Shown here: positions 43,566-52,850 of the stretch, piece after piece
Numbering within the stretch: position 1 is the stretch's first letter
Layout: the number at the start of each line of letters is the position of its first letter
From: JBCCCJ01 sp039029315
GTDB lineage: Bacteria; Bacteroidota; Bacteroidia; J057
Assembly (NCBI GenBank): GCA_039029315.1
Contig: JBCCGK010000001.1
Location: 124,001 to 188,000, forward strand
DNA: 64,000 nucleotides
Direction of reading: 5' to 3'
Program-made: the position numbers and the translations under genes
The notes under the pieces: generated by a model
Seen by the model: only the letters and a program-made list of their open reading frames with translations
The model's database searches: none
Told to the model about the DNA's origin: nothing

Positions 43566-43943
43566 TCAAAATTTTTCCTGGTGGACTTTTAGAATATGCC
43601 AGATGGTATTTTCGTGTAGGTTGTAAGCCCGAGCGATGGATTTCACTGTTTGGGTCTTGTTTTTGCACTTTTTCATCAGCATGAGCATTTTGAATTCTTC
43701 CAGAATGACATAATGCCTGACTGCTTCTTCATAAATCAGATTCCTCGCGATGAGGAAATCCAGAAAGTTGGCTGTATTGGGTTGTATCCGTTTGTCGGTA
43801 CAGTACTTTCGATAATTGCCAAATACATGTGAAATGAATGATTCATGCATGACGCCAAAGATTAGGTCTTTCAGAAGAACAATGTCTTGATTGCTCAGTC
43901 GAATAATTTGTGTGAAGGGCTGAATGTGTTCGCTGCACTGCAT
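43566..43943 (-). CDS. Helix-turn-helix protein
   Basis: A 125-residue basic protein. The C-terminal 35 residues (KTQTVKSIARAYNLHENTIWHILKVHQ) form a convincing HTH of the resolvase/homeodomain-like type. The N-terminal part is helical, without a known ligand domain. It sits 43 bp upstream of the CsgG-like operon in the same direction and may regulate it. No exact family is recognised. Confidence 0.6.
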   Translation of the reverse strand: MQCSEHIQPFTQIIRLSNQDIVLLKDLIFGVMHESFISHVFGNYRKYCTDKRIQPNTANFLDFLIARNLIYEEAVRHYVILEEFKMLMLMKKCKNKTQTVKSIARAYNLHENTIWHILKVHQEKF

Positions 43944-44134
43944 TCAGCTTTACTACAAAGTGCTTGTTGAAGGTAGGGGGTGTGGGAAACAATCCCAATC
44001 ATTTGGCCAAAAGGAGAAAAGAATTTGTTCTGATGATTTAAATCAAAATGAATTTTTTCTGTTAAAATTCAATGATTTTTTAGAATTTTGTTCTGAAAAA
44101 AAAATTGATTTGTTCTATTGATTATCCATCTGAT

Positions 44135-45598
44135 ATGAAAAACAGGAAGTGCTGGATACTCCTGAATGCTTTGAGTAAAAAGGAACTTCGCAAATGTGAG
44201 CGATGGATTGGGGCAGAACTTCATACACGTCTTCCCGAAGTTCGACAACTTTTTGTGACCCTGAAAGAATTCCACGGAAAGAAAACGCCTCAGAGAGATG
44301 CCGTGCAAGCGCAACTAGGTCTTGATGAAGCCCATTTGCGCAAATGCGAATATTCACTTGCTGAGTTGCTGTCAGAATTTTTGGCCATAGAGGCATTTCG
44401 CGCAGATCGGCCCGCCAGAAATGTCTATTTGTTACAAGCCCTGGTAGATCGTGTGGATCCCAATACCCAGGAAAAGTGTTTTCGGAAAGCCCAAAAGGAA
44501 CTGGATCTGCTACCCCAACGCAATGGCAGGTATTACCGTTACACATACGAATATCAGGTAGCCTACAATCAATTCATGTTAGGCAATACCCTTGGCAAGC
44601 ACATTCCGGAGCATTTAGCAGAGTTGAGCTTGTCTTTTGATCGGTGGTGGATACATGATAAGCTTGCATTGGCCTGTGTCAGCAGATCCTCTGGACAAAA
44701 ACATGGATCAACTCAGTCAGGATGGTTGGAAACAGACATTCTGGAGCAGCTGTCCGTTTTTCCCCAGATCGATCAATTGTCTGTATTGCATCTCTATCGT
44801 GAGTTGCTTCTATTGTCCAAAGACACCCTCTCCAATGAGAAGCTTGAGCAATTGCAACAGGAAGTGATTCGTTGCCATTCCCGTGTAAATAAAGGAGAAT
44901 TGGCAGATTTATTTGGCATTTTATTAAATCATGCCATCCTCAACATGTATTACAATAAGCAGGATGAAGCCATACAGCGTTGCCTGGATATTTATGAGTG
45001 GGGCGTAGAAAAGGAATTGTTGCTATCCAATGGATTCTTGCCAGTTTCACATTATTTGAATCTTGTGATCACGAACCTCAAACTTCGAAATTTTGTCAGG
45101 GCAAAGCGAATCATTGACAAATACAGAAAGTGGCTAGACATTGGATTACAAGAAGATGTCGTCCAATATGCTCTTGGGATGTACCATTTTTATCGACGGG
45201 AATTCGCCTCAGCAATCCGCTATCTGATGCAGTGTCAATTTCCAGGGCCAGTACGAGCCGCAGTCGGGAACATCTATTTGTGGCAGTCGTGGTATGAGCA
45301 AGCCAACAAAGAAAAAAACTGGAAGGCTGAACGAAACTGGTTGATGCAAAGACTATCTGCTACCCGAAAATCAATTCAGGAGATGCCTCACTTGCCAGAG
45401 ATGCAAAAACAGACCTATATGGAGATTCTGGGCGTATTCAAGGAACTGATAACAGCCAAGCAGGAAGATGAGTTGAAAGCATTGCCGCAGAAATATGCGC
45501 ATCTGCTGGATGATGAAAAACTGAGCTGGATTCAGGAAAAAGTGCAAGAGCGAATATGGCTAGGCACAGCTTCAAGAAACAGACATACAGGAGGCTGA
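44135..45598 (+). CDS. Large helical (TPR-like) protein, unknown
   Basis: A 487-residue soluble protein made almost entirely of helices. The N-terminal segment LLNALSKKELRKCERWIGAELH...VRQLFVTLKEF resembles that of a family of paralogous Bacteroidota proteins of unknown role. Downstream, TPR-like helical pairs run from about residue 110 to 460 (ADLFGILLNHAILNMYYNKQDEAIQRCLDIYEWG, quoted in pieces: ADLFGILLNHAILN, QDEAIQRCLDIYEWG). No signal peptide. The start is set at MKNRKCWILL; a Met ten codons upstream is possible. It precedes a T9SS gene and a sigma factor locus, but shares no obvious operon. Confidence 0.65.
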   Translation: MKNRKCWILLNALSKKELRKCERWIGAELHTRLPEVRQLFVTLKEFHGKKTPQRDAVQAQLGLDEAHLRKCEYSLAELLSEFLAIEAFRADRPARNVYLLQALVDRVDPNTQEKCFRKAQKELDLLPQRNGRYYRYTYEYQVAYNQFMLGNTLGKHIPEHLAELSLSFDRWWIHDKLALACVSRSSGQKHGSTQSGWLETDILEQLSVFPQIDQLSVLHLYRELLLLSKDTLSNEKLEQLQQEVIRCHSRVNKGELADLFGILLNHAILNMYYNKQDEAIQRCLDIYEWGVEKELLLSNGFLPVSHYLNLVITNLKLRNFVRAKRIIDKYRKWLDIGLQEDVVQYALGMYHFYRREFASAIRYLMQCQFPGPVRAAVGNIYLWQSWYEQANKEKNWKAERNWLMQRLSATRKSIQEMPHLPEMQKQTYMEILGVFKELITAKQEDELKALPQKYAHLLDDEKLSWIQEKVQERIWLGTASRNRHTGG

Positions 45599-45647
45599 CA
45601 TCAGACCTCCTGTATACATAACATACTCAAACCGGATACTCCGAAAT

Positions 45648-46385
45648 CTATTTCCTGACAAATAAGCGTCCAACCAACTCTCTCTCTTCTGAGATTATTC
45701 TGACAACATACATACCTGCTCCTAGTTGCTGAATGGGAAATTTGTCATCAGCAGTTGTGGGCAAAAATGTCGCACAAAGCTTTCCCTGAATATCCAGAAT
45801 GGAGATTTTTTGAGGGATCGCTCCATCGGGCAAGCGTACCTGTACATATGTTCGGGCAGGCGAAGGGAAGAGGCGGAAATGAACAGGCAAGGAGGCAACA
45901 TCGCTGGTTCTGGTGATGTCAATGATGTCTACTCCGATCCCACCTGAAGCGGCGAGGAGTCCATGTCCACCGATAGCTTGTCCATCTGTTCTGCTGATTT
46001 CCAGATGAATCTCTCGCTGATGGTGATCAATCCAGATCTGACTTTCGCAATTCCCATCCAGACAAAACCATGACTCAGTCAGGCTTACTGTTGGCTCACT
46101 GGCAGGATCTATCGTAAATCCTTCATATGTGTGAACCAGATGGATTGTGAGTGTTGGAGCAACTTGTTGGGAACTTTCTCCGTAATACCAGTCGATCCCA
46201 ATGATATCTCCAGCTTCAAATTCAGCAGGAACATATTCACAAGAGAATGGAGGATCTTCGGTGGCAATTGCACTGGAAGCCTGCGGGCAGGCACAAAACA
46301 AGAGCAGGAAAAAGGCCAAAGCGTGGGAAGAGAAAAGAAAGTCACCGCTGACCATCTTTGCCCTGAGGACAAAAAAAGTGTTCAT
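45648..46385 (-). CDS. Secreted protein with type A T9SS sorting domain
   Basis: A 245-residue exported protein with an N-terminal signal (HALAFFLLLFCACPQASS). The middle region (residues about 30-160) is beta-rich, with the hydrophobic pattern TLTIHLVHTYEGF and WFCLDGNCESQIWI. The last 80 residues are a type IX secretion C-terminal domain: HFRLFPSPARTYVQVRLP...KISILDIQGKL...QLGAGMYVVRI...GRLFVRK. It is therefore delivered to the cell surface or released. Function of the passenger unknown. Confidence 0.82.
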   Translation of the reverse strand: MNTFFVLRAKMVSGDFLFSSHALAFFLLLFCACPQASSAIATEDPPFSCEYVPAEFEAGDIIGIDWYYGESSQQVAPTLTIHLVHTYEGFTIDPASEPTVSLTESWFCLDGNCESQIWIDHHQREIHLEISRTDGQAIGGHGLLAASGGIGVDIIDITRTSDVASLPVHFRLFPSPARTYVQVRLPDGAIPQKISILDIQGKLCATFLPTTADDKFPIQQLGAGMYVVRIISEERELVGRLFVRK

Positions 46386-46440
46386 ATCAATTTGTGTTAA
46401 AATGTGATTGAACACCTGCGTACCCGGGCTTTGCAGTGTT

Positions 46441-46455
46441 CGGTATCAGATACCG
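46441..46455. promoter_or_regulatory. 15-bp palindrome between divergent genes
   Basis: CGGTATCAGATACCG is a perfect 7-bp-arm palindrome around a central A, lying between the T9SS gene and the sigma factor gene. It could bind a dimeric regulator of either gene. The rest of the gap contains repeated AACATTT-like elements and a likely promoter before the sigma gene. Confidence 0.4.
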
Positions 46456-46565
46456 CTAGAGGAAATTGGTTAACAACATTTCAAGAATATTTTGGCAATT
46501 GATAACATTTTGCAACATTGGGTATATAGAAGGGGGACATACACCCTGACAAGTACAAATCGCAT

Positions 46566-47147
46566 ATGACAGCTATTGAAGAGGAATTGGATTTTGTAAC
46601 AAGACTGGCAAAGGGGGACGGAAAAGTTATTCACAACTTATATGAGCGACATTTGGGATACCTTATCGCTTATGTGGTGAAGAATCAGGGGTCTGAAGAA
46701 GAAGCCAAAGATTTATGGCAGGAAACCCTGATCATGGTGATTGCGAACATTCGTTCGGGCGCTTATAAGAATCAGAACATTCACGGCTATATCCGGACGG
46801 TTTTTATCAATCAGTGGAAAAAGATATTGAGATCAAAAAAACAAATGACGGTTCTGGCTGGTGTAGAGGAATATCCGAAAGAAGAACCACCAGAGGAGAC
46901 CTGGGGAGATTTGGTCTGGGAGGAATTGTTGATGTGGGAGGTCGGAAAGAAGTTTTATCAATTAAAAGAAGAATGTCAAAGGATCCTCAATCTGAGATAT
47001 GTAGACAAAAAATCACATGAAGAAATTGGTAAAATTATACATATTGAGAGATCTTCTTCCAAAACGAAGTTGTCTCGCTGTTTGAAAACACTAAAAAATC
47101 TATGTCATAATGACCCGAATTTTCCACCAAAAGGCAAGCAACCATGA
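46566..47147 (+). CDS. ECF-type RNA polymerase sigma factor
   Basis: A 193-residue sigma-70 family protein. Region 2 includes HNLYERHLGYLIAYVVKNQGSEEEAKDLWQETL and region 4 has CQRILNLRYVDKKSHEEIGKIIHIERSSSKTKLSRCL. Its last four bases overlap the next gene (ATGA), which encodes a membrane protein in the usual place of an anti-sigma factor. The promoter specificity is unknown. Confidence 0.9.
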   Translation: MTAIEEELDFVTRLAKGDGKVIHNLYERHLGYLIAYVVKNQGSEEEAKDLWQETLIMVIANIRSGAYKNQNIHGYIRTVFINQWKKILRSKKQMTVLAGVEEYPKEEPPEETWGDLVWEELLMWEVGKKFYQLKEECQRILNLRYVDKKSHEEIGKIIHIERSSSKTKLSRCLKTLKNLCHNDPNFPPKGKQP

Positions 47148-47887
47148 ATCTGGAAAAAGACTATACGGACCTGATCGAACGCTATCTTGATGGAGAGATG
47201 GTGGCGCAGGAACAATCTGCTTTTGAAAAGCAGATAGCGGAAAGCCCTTCGTTGGCGAAAGAAGTTCATCTGCAAAAAACGTTGAGGAACGGGATTGCCA
47301 ATCAACCTACTTCTATTTATCAGATATTAAGACAAGTAGAGCAAGAGCGAGCGGAGATGGCGAAAAAAAAAACCAGAATTCTGAATAGGAGAAGAATGTG
47401 GGGAGCAGGGATTGCTGCTGGTCTGGCCCTGTTATTATTGGTGTTTTTTCCTGGTCAATTTGACAAGGAAGCGTTTCAGGCCCGATATGGGATTGATTTG
47501 TTTGAAATCGAAAGAGGAGGGAACCCCCTCTATCCGAAGATTCAGGCAGCATATGAGGAAGGCGCGTATGAAGAAGGACTCTCCATGATTCGGGAACTTC
47601 AACAGACAGGAGCCAGTAATCCCAAATATCTAAGATTTCTGGAAAGTGGGTTCTATCTGGAAATGAGGGATTCTGCTCGTACAATTTCCAGCCTCACAGA
47701 TATTGTAGAGGATAACAGTGTTGACAATCTATATGCCGATATGGCTAACCAGCAATTGGCGATGGCATATGTGGTATTTGATGATACCGATCAGGCCATC
47801 GAGATCCTGGAACAGATGGAGAAGGATGAGTCGCTGTCCCCCAAGCAACGATCAGATATCCGCGCAATGTTGGCCGACCTTAGATAG
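47144..47887 (+). CDS. Membrane anti-sigma factor-like protein with C-terminal TPR region
   Basis: A 247-residue protein. The N-terminal helical segment (LIERYLDGEMVAQEQSAFEKQI) is of the kind that begins Bacteroidota anti-sigma factors, but lacks the zinc-binding HxxxCxxC. One transmembrane helix (MWGAGIAAGLALLLLVFF) follows at about residue 85-103. The outer part (130-247) has TPR-like helices (AAYEEGAYEEGLSMIRELQQT, DNLYADMANQQLAMAYVVFDD in part). Coupled to the sigma gene by ATGA. It probably sequesters the sigma factor and responds to a periplasmic signal. Convergent with the CHAT gene (8-bp overlap). Confidence 0.8.
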   Translation: MNLEKDYTDLIERYLDGEMVAQEQSAFEKQIAESPSLAKEVHLQKTLRNGIANQPTSIYQILRQVEQERAEMAKKKTRILNRRRMWGAGIAAGLALLLLVFFPGQFDKEAFQARYGIDLFEIERGGNPLYPKIQAAYEEGAYEEGLSMIRELQQTGASNPKYLRFLESGFYLEMRDSARTISSLTDIVEDNSVDNLYADMANQQLAMAYVVFDDTDQAIEILEQMEKDESLSPKQRSDIRAMLADLR

Positions 47888-50800
47888 TCCATCTTTGAAA
47901 CCTCACAGATAGGAGAATGAATATGCTCGTCAAGAGAAGAGCACTCCCAATTCCGAGGGACCATCTCCATTGCCACCACCAGGGAGGTAAAACGGAACTT
48001 GAATCTCCATACATCACAAAATTGGCCCAATAATATGGCTGGGCTTCGATTGGGGTGGAATTATTTAGAAATTCCCGCTTTGCCAAATACAAGGCCTCTG
48101 CTTTGGGTACCCCCGTTGACAAATGTTCATAGAATTTTTTCAAAATCTCAGGAGCGAGTTTGTCATTGGCTTTCCATAGGCTTATCAAGACACTTTTGGC
48201 TCCGGCATAGCGGAACCCTCTGCCCAGACTGATCACCCCTTCTCCTGAATGCCTTTGGCCTTCTGCGGTATAGCAGGCACTCAATACCACCAATTCTGCG
48301 CGCAAGGGCAACCCATAAATCTCACTCAGGTACAGAATCCCGTCTTCATCAGATTCCAGGTCGGGATAGAAATATAACTTGGCATGCAAGGCATTGGTGG
48401 TATCTGTGACACCAACTGTGCTGAGGTGAATGATCGGATACTCAGAAAAAAGATACTTGAATTGCGCTTCTGTTGCCGTTTCCTTGCAAAACAGATCTGC
48501 AGGATACATGGCACCGATTTGTTTGACCTCTCCCTCAGAATATTCCAATGTGTCATGATTGGCAAAAAAGTATGGTGCCATGCCCAGGACTCTGTTTGAG
48601 GAAACATATGTTTGGTTCTCCATGGAATAGGCAAGGGTAGAGCCAGAGTAGGCATAGCGAATTTGATATTGATTGAATAGGTAGGGAAGATCCGGATAGG
48701 ACAAATGTGTGATATCCTGCCCTGCTTCCGGAATCAATAAGGCTTCGAAAGGAAGTCTTCCAAGGCCACTGAAGGGAGAGATCACAAGTGTTTCGTGGCC
48801 CGCCAATATTTCTTTCGGAGGAAGGAGGATCTGACTGATTTCTGTGGCAGCGGTAAGATAAGTGCGACGACTTTCGGCAGGATCGACTTCGCTTGGATGG
48901 GTATGGAAATAGCGAATGAGGTTGAAAAAATTCGCAACATTGTTTCCCGTCATGTCTCGCTGATAGATAGACACTTGATCTTTGCTGACTGCGAGGATAT
49001 AAATCGTACTGGCAACAATGATATAGTCAAGAAAGATTTCCTCCTCCTGCAAATACTGTTGTCGAAAATCTGATAGTGAAACAGTGGAGGGGTCAAAAAA
49101 CTTGGAGAAATAGCCCGGATGGTCTTTTGATACCTTGTTCAAAAAGTTTTTTTGTTTTTGCTTTAAAGCCAATAATTCTTGATTCAGTTGAGTGACTGTC
49201 CGCTCGTCTTTGGTTTGTGCGTATCCAGATATTTTGCGCTTAAGATCCGTGATGGCCTGTCTCAGCATCAATTCCTGATGGATCAGGTCATCTGAGAAGC
49301 TTGCAACAGAATTTCGTATGCCGGCTGTAAGAAGCGTAGCCTTGCTTTTCTCGATGATTTGCCAGGCTGCTTCGAGATATTTTTCCTCCGATGTAATCTG
49401 ATATAGCTTATAAGCGGCGATTAGCCCATATCCGTATACATGAAAATAAATTTCTGGCAACTGCTCCCGGACTTCCTCTTCGACCACCCTGGACCTCAAG
49501 CTGTCGATCATGGCGATGGACAGCAAATGCGCTGTCAGAGACCTCTTCAACAATGGGAGACTATCTGGTTTAGCATCTGTCCAGTGTTTGTAGACATTGG
49601 CAATGTTTTCGACGGTCATGGCCAATTCATTGATTCCATGAACATTGGCCATAGAGGGAAGTTGACCGAGTTGCCGGATGCTGGAATCCGTACCAAGAAT
49701 CTCACATCCTTGAAAAAAATATTCCAGAGCTTCTTCATACTTTCCCAACTGAAGATGAGTAAATCCCATACTCCTCAAAATAATGGCTTTGTTCGTAGAG
49801 TGAATATCTCCATACTGAGCTTCCTGCTCCAGTTGTTTTTTGAATTGAGGGATAGCTAATTCTGGATTACCCTGTCTCACAAAGGTCATTCCCCAATACG
49901 CATAGTAATCTGCAAGCATTTGTGGAATCAGAACCGATCCTTCCTGTACATGCGGCTCTACAAGCGAAATATAATGAGCTGCTGAGTCTCGTCTCCCCAT
50001 CTCTCTAAAGGCATTGGCAAGCTGAATATGAGTGTATACCCATCCTCTGCGCAGGTGCAATTCCGCAAAAATGTTTCTTGCGCGCTTAAAATAATCGATC
50101 GATTTTTGAAAATGAAGCTGTCTGGGATAACTCAGGTATTGAAAATAAATCGTGCCCAAATGCCCATAAGCAACCCCGCATTTGAACGCACCTGCATCCA
50201 ATCTGTGGTATATATTGAGGACTTGCTCTAGCAGCTCAATCCCAGTCGCATGATCTCCTTTTTTGTGATAGATAATGGCAAGCAGGTGCAAATTGTCCGC
50301 ATACTCTATGGAATCGAGTTCAGGGAGTTGGCGTCTGATCCTCATTGATATGCTATTCATCAAATCACTTTCCTGATTCCTTCCGAGCAATCCTTCCAAA
50401 AATGCCTTGATATAGTAAACAGTTCCCAGCAATCTAAGGTGATAATTCTTCTCGGCGATGGACATGTGACTACTATCCTGGAGGCGTGTTTGCAGAAGAC
50501 TGATGGCAGAATCAGAAAAGACGATCCCTTCTGCAGTATAGGTCTTTTCCATACAAAGATGTGACCAATGCGTATAAAATTCAGCCATTTCGATGCTATG
50601 GGGAGGGAAATGACTGCTTTTGAGTTTTTGGGCTTTTTGCAGATAAACCGTGGCGGAATCATACTGTTCTTGTTGGCGATAAATGTTTGCCAGACCTTCA
50701 AACAGAATCCCCATCATACCACCCTGATCGAGACCTTCTTGTCGGGCTATTTGGATCGCTTCCAGAAAGTAAGAAAGGGATGTGCTGATATAGGATTGTT

Positions 50801-51056
50801 GAAGATCAATTCTGGAAATGAGTGCAGCACATGCCAGGTAAGAGTCCCATTGTTCGACTTGTCGATACATTGTCTGCGCTTGTAAGGCATATGCCTGAGC
50901 AGAATCTTTTTGGCTTAGCAACAACATCTGTCTGGCCTTTTCATAGGTCGCATCAGCCTGACTTATTAGCAGAGAATGATCTTGTCCAACAATGGGCTGA
51001 CAGATCATAAGAAAGAAAAAAATCCAAAGGGGGGAGGATCGGAATACATACATCAT
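47880..51056 (-). CDS. TPR-CHAT protein with altered catalytic His
   Basis: A protein of about 1058 residues with a signal peptide (LWIFFFLMICQPIVGQ), many TPRs (residues about 30-540), a coiled segment (600-650), and a CHAT caspase-like peptidase domain (about 750-1030), then a C-terminal transmembrane helix (GIGSALLLTSIFILLSV). The Cys motif is intact (VVLSACYTAEG), but the usual HLATHG reads HLSTVGV, so the catalytic His is Val. The signal peptide plus C-terminal helix puts the protease-like domain outside the cytoplasm. It converges with the sigma/anti-sigma genes. The ATG at 51056 was chosen; another ATG follows at 51053. Confidence 0.88.
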   Translation of the reverse strand: MMYVFRSSPLWIFFFLMICQPIVGQDHSLLISQADATYEKARQMLLLSQKDSAQAYALQAQTMYRQVEQWDSYLACAALISRIDLQQSYISTSLSYFLEAIQIARQEGLDQGGMMGILFEGLANIYRQQEQYDSATVYLQKAQKLKSSHFPPHSIEMAEFYTHWSHLCMEKTYTAEGIVFSDSAISLLQTRLQDSSHMSIAEKNYHLRLLGTVYYIKAFLEGLLGRNQESDLMNSISMRIRRQLPELDSIEYADNLHLLAIIYHKKGDHATGIELLEQVLNIYHRLDAGAFKCGVAYGHLGTIYFQYLSYPRQLHFQKSIDYFKRARNIFAELHLRRGWVYTHIQLANAFREMGRRDSAAHYISLVEPHVQEGSVLIPQMLADYYAYWGMTFVRQGNPELAIPQFKKQLEQEAQYGDIHSTNKAIILRSMGFTHLQLGKYEEALEYFFQGCEILGTDSSIRQLGQLPSMANVHGINELAMTVENIANVYKHWTDAKPDSLPLLKRSLTAHLLSIAMIDSLRSRVVEEEVREQLPEIYFHVYGYGLIAAYKLYQITSEEKYLEAAWQIIEKSKATLLTAGIRNSVASFSDDLIHQELMLRQAITDLKRKISGYAQTKDERTVTQLNQELLALKQKQKNFLNKVSKDHPGYFSKFFDPSTVSLSDFRQQYLQEEEIFLDYIIVASTIYILAVSKDQVSIYQRDMTGNNVANFFNLIRYFHTHPSEVDPAESRRTYLTAATEISQILLPPKEILAGHETLVISPFSGLGRLPFEALLIPEAGQDITHLSYPDLPYLFNQYQIRYAYSGSTLAYSMENQTYVSSNRVLGMAPYFFANHDTLEYSEGEVKQIGAMYPADLFCKETATEAQFKYLFSEYPIIHLSTVGVTDTTNALHAKLYFYPDLESDEDGILYLSEIYGLPLRAELVVLSACYTAEGQRHSGEGVISLGRGFRYAGAKSVLISLWKANDKLAPEILKKFYEHLSTGVPKAEALYLAKREFLNNSTPIEAQPYYWANFVMYGDSSSVLPPWWWQWRWSLGIGSALLLTSIFILLSVRFQRWTI

Positions 51057-51108
51057 GAAAAGCAAATCTTATAGTCAACATACAGAATAACAAAGGAAAA
51101 GAGTCCGC

Positions 51109-51240
51109 AGCTGCAACATATAAGCAACAAAATCCCCAATCCTGTGAAAGGAGGGAAGTCAGCTCATAGCTGCACAACATTCTATCTCTCTGGAATGACT
51201 CAAATATGAAATTTGGTGGTAGGTCAAAGCTACACAATAT
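51109..51240. repeat. Three AGCTGCA(C)AACAT elements spaced about 60 bp
   Basis: AGCTGCAACAT (51109-51119), AGCTGCACAACAT (51168-51180) and AGCTACACAATAT (51228-51240) lie in the same orientation, 59 and 60 bp apart, just upstream of the CHAT gene start. The even spacing suggests protein-binding sites on one face of the helix or a short duplicated promoter unit. The gap up to the DUF1501 gene holds no gene. Confidence 0.5.
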
Positions 51241-51350
51241 TTCACTGAGATGTTCAAGGATTCGGGAAATAAATATTGGCGGGAAAGCCGACTCCTTCAG
51301 AAATCAGATCCTGAACCTTCTGTGCCGCTCACATGGCGCAGTAGGGATCT

Positions 51351-52754
51351 CTAGCTCAATACCTCTTTGACCACTTTGCCATGTACATCAGTCAAGCGGA
51401 AGCGACGACCCTGATACTTGAAAGTCAGGCGTTCATGATTGATGCCCATGATATGCATGATGGTGGCATGAAAGTCATGGACGTGAACCGGATTTTGAGT
51501 GACATTGTAGCCAAAATCATCCGTCTGGCCATAGGTGAATCCTGGTTTTATGCCTGCGCCTGCCATCCATATCGTAAAACAACGAGGATGATGATCCCTG
51601 CCGTAGCTTACCCCTGTCAATTTCCCCTGAGAATAGACCGCACGACCAAATTCCCCTCCCCAAATCACCAGCGTATCGTCCAGCAACCCGCGTTGTTTCA
51701 AATCCTTGAGCAAGGCAGCAGTAGCCTGATCGGTATTTTTACACTGATTCCGAAGTCCACCCTGTAAGTGGCCATGTTGGTCCCAGCCTTGATGATAGAG
51801 CTGAACGAAACGCACATCTTTCTCCAACAACCGTCGCGCAAGCAGACAATTGGCCGCATAGGTACCTTGATCTCTGCTATCCGCTCCATACATGTCAAAT
51901 ACCCAATCCGGTTCATCAGATAAATCAGCTACTTCCGGCACAGAGGTTTGCATGCGATAGGCCATTTCGTATTGAGCGATCCTGTTGTCAATTTCCGGGT
52001 CATGATAGGCATCTTTCTGAAATTCGTTGAGTTTTTTCAGATAGTCCAACATGTTTCGCCTATCTGCCCCATCATAGCCTTCAGGATTGTTGAGGTATAG
52101 AACAGGATCTTTGCCAGAGCGAAATTGTACTCCCTGATAGCGTGTTGGCAAGAATCCATTTCCCCAGAGGCGGGCATATAAGGGTTGGCCCCCCGCGTTT
52201 TTAGATACCAGAACAATGAAGGCGGGCAGGTTCTGATTCAAGGATCCTAGTCCGTAATTCATCCAGGCACCCATGGAGGGACGTCCTGCGATTTGATTAC
52301 CAGTTTGGAAGAAAGTAATGGCAGGATCATGATTGATGGCCTCTGTGTGCAGGGTTTTGATAAAACACAATTCATCCACTAACTCAGCAGTGTAAGGCAT
52401 CAATTCACTGACCCAGGCTCTGGACTGTCCATATTGCTGGAATGTGAACGGAGAAGCCGTCAAGGGAAAGGAAGACTGTCCTGCACTCATGCCAGTGAGC
52501 CGCTGTCCCTGCCGAATTGATTCTGGCAACTCCTGCCCATGCATCTCTTCCAGTTTGGGCTTGTAGTCAAACAAATCAAGTTGTGAAGGACCACCACTCA
52601 TGAAGAGGTAGACAATTCGTTTGGCCTTTGGGATACCATGTGGATGAGTGTCGAATAAAGGATCATTGCTCAAGGCACCCAGCGCCATGGCACCGAGGCC
52701 CAATGAGGTCTTGGTGAGGAAATGTCTTCGATTGATTTTATTGTCGATGTTCAT
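51351..52754 (-). CDS. DUF1501 family exported protein (sulfatase-like fold)
   Basis: A 467-residue protein with a Tat-type signal (NRRHFLTKTSLGLGAMALGAL) and the DUF1501 pattern: RIVYLFMSGGPSQLDLFDYKP, PQ-like LVIWGGEFGRAVYSQG, GRDHHPRCFTIWMAGAGIKPGF and HDFHATIMHIMGINHERLTFKYQGRRFRLTDV (in sections). The family has an alkaline phosphatase/sulfatase-type core and is almost always encoded with PSD1/DUF1553 proteins, as here (96-bp gap). Substrates are thought to be complex, often sulfated glycans. Translocation folded via Tat is inferred from the RR motif. Confidence 0.9.
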   Translation of the reverse strand: MNIDNKINRRHFLTKTSLGLGAMALGALSNDPLFDTHPHGIPKAKRIVYLFMSGGPSQLDLFDYKPKLEEMHGQELPESIRQGQRLTGMSAGQSSFPLTASPFTFQQYGQSRAWVSELMPYTAELVDELCFIKTLHTEAINHDPAITFFQTGNQIAGRPSMGAWMNYGLGSLNQNLPAFIVLVSKNAGGQPLYARLWGNGFLPTRYQGVQFRSGKDPVLYLNNPEGYDGADRRNMLDYLKKLNEFQKDAYHDPEIDNRIAQYEMAYRMQTSVPEVADLSDEPDWVFDMYGADSRDQGTYAANCLLARRLLEKDVRFVQLYHQGWDQHGHLQGGLRNQCKNTDQATAALLKDLKQRGLLDDTLVIWGGEFGRAVYSQGKLTGVSYGRDHHPRCFTIWMAGAGIKPGFTYGQTDDFGYNVTQNPVHVHDFHATIMHIMGINHERLTFKYQGRRFRLTDVHGKVVKEVLS

Positions 52755-52850
52755 GACAGGTACGGCTTAGGGGTGCAACTTAGGGTAAATGCTTGAGGTT
52801 TGAAGGATGATTGGCAGAAACATGTCCGTCCATCCACGTCCCTCTATTCT

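Noticed and set aside
46566..51056. A type III-E CRISPR-associated sigma/CHAT system
   Set aside because: No Cas effector, repeat array or Csx30/31-like gene is present, and the CHAT protein has a signal peptide.
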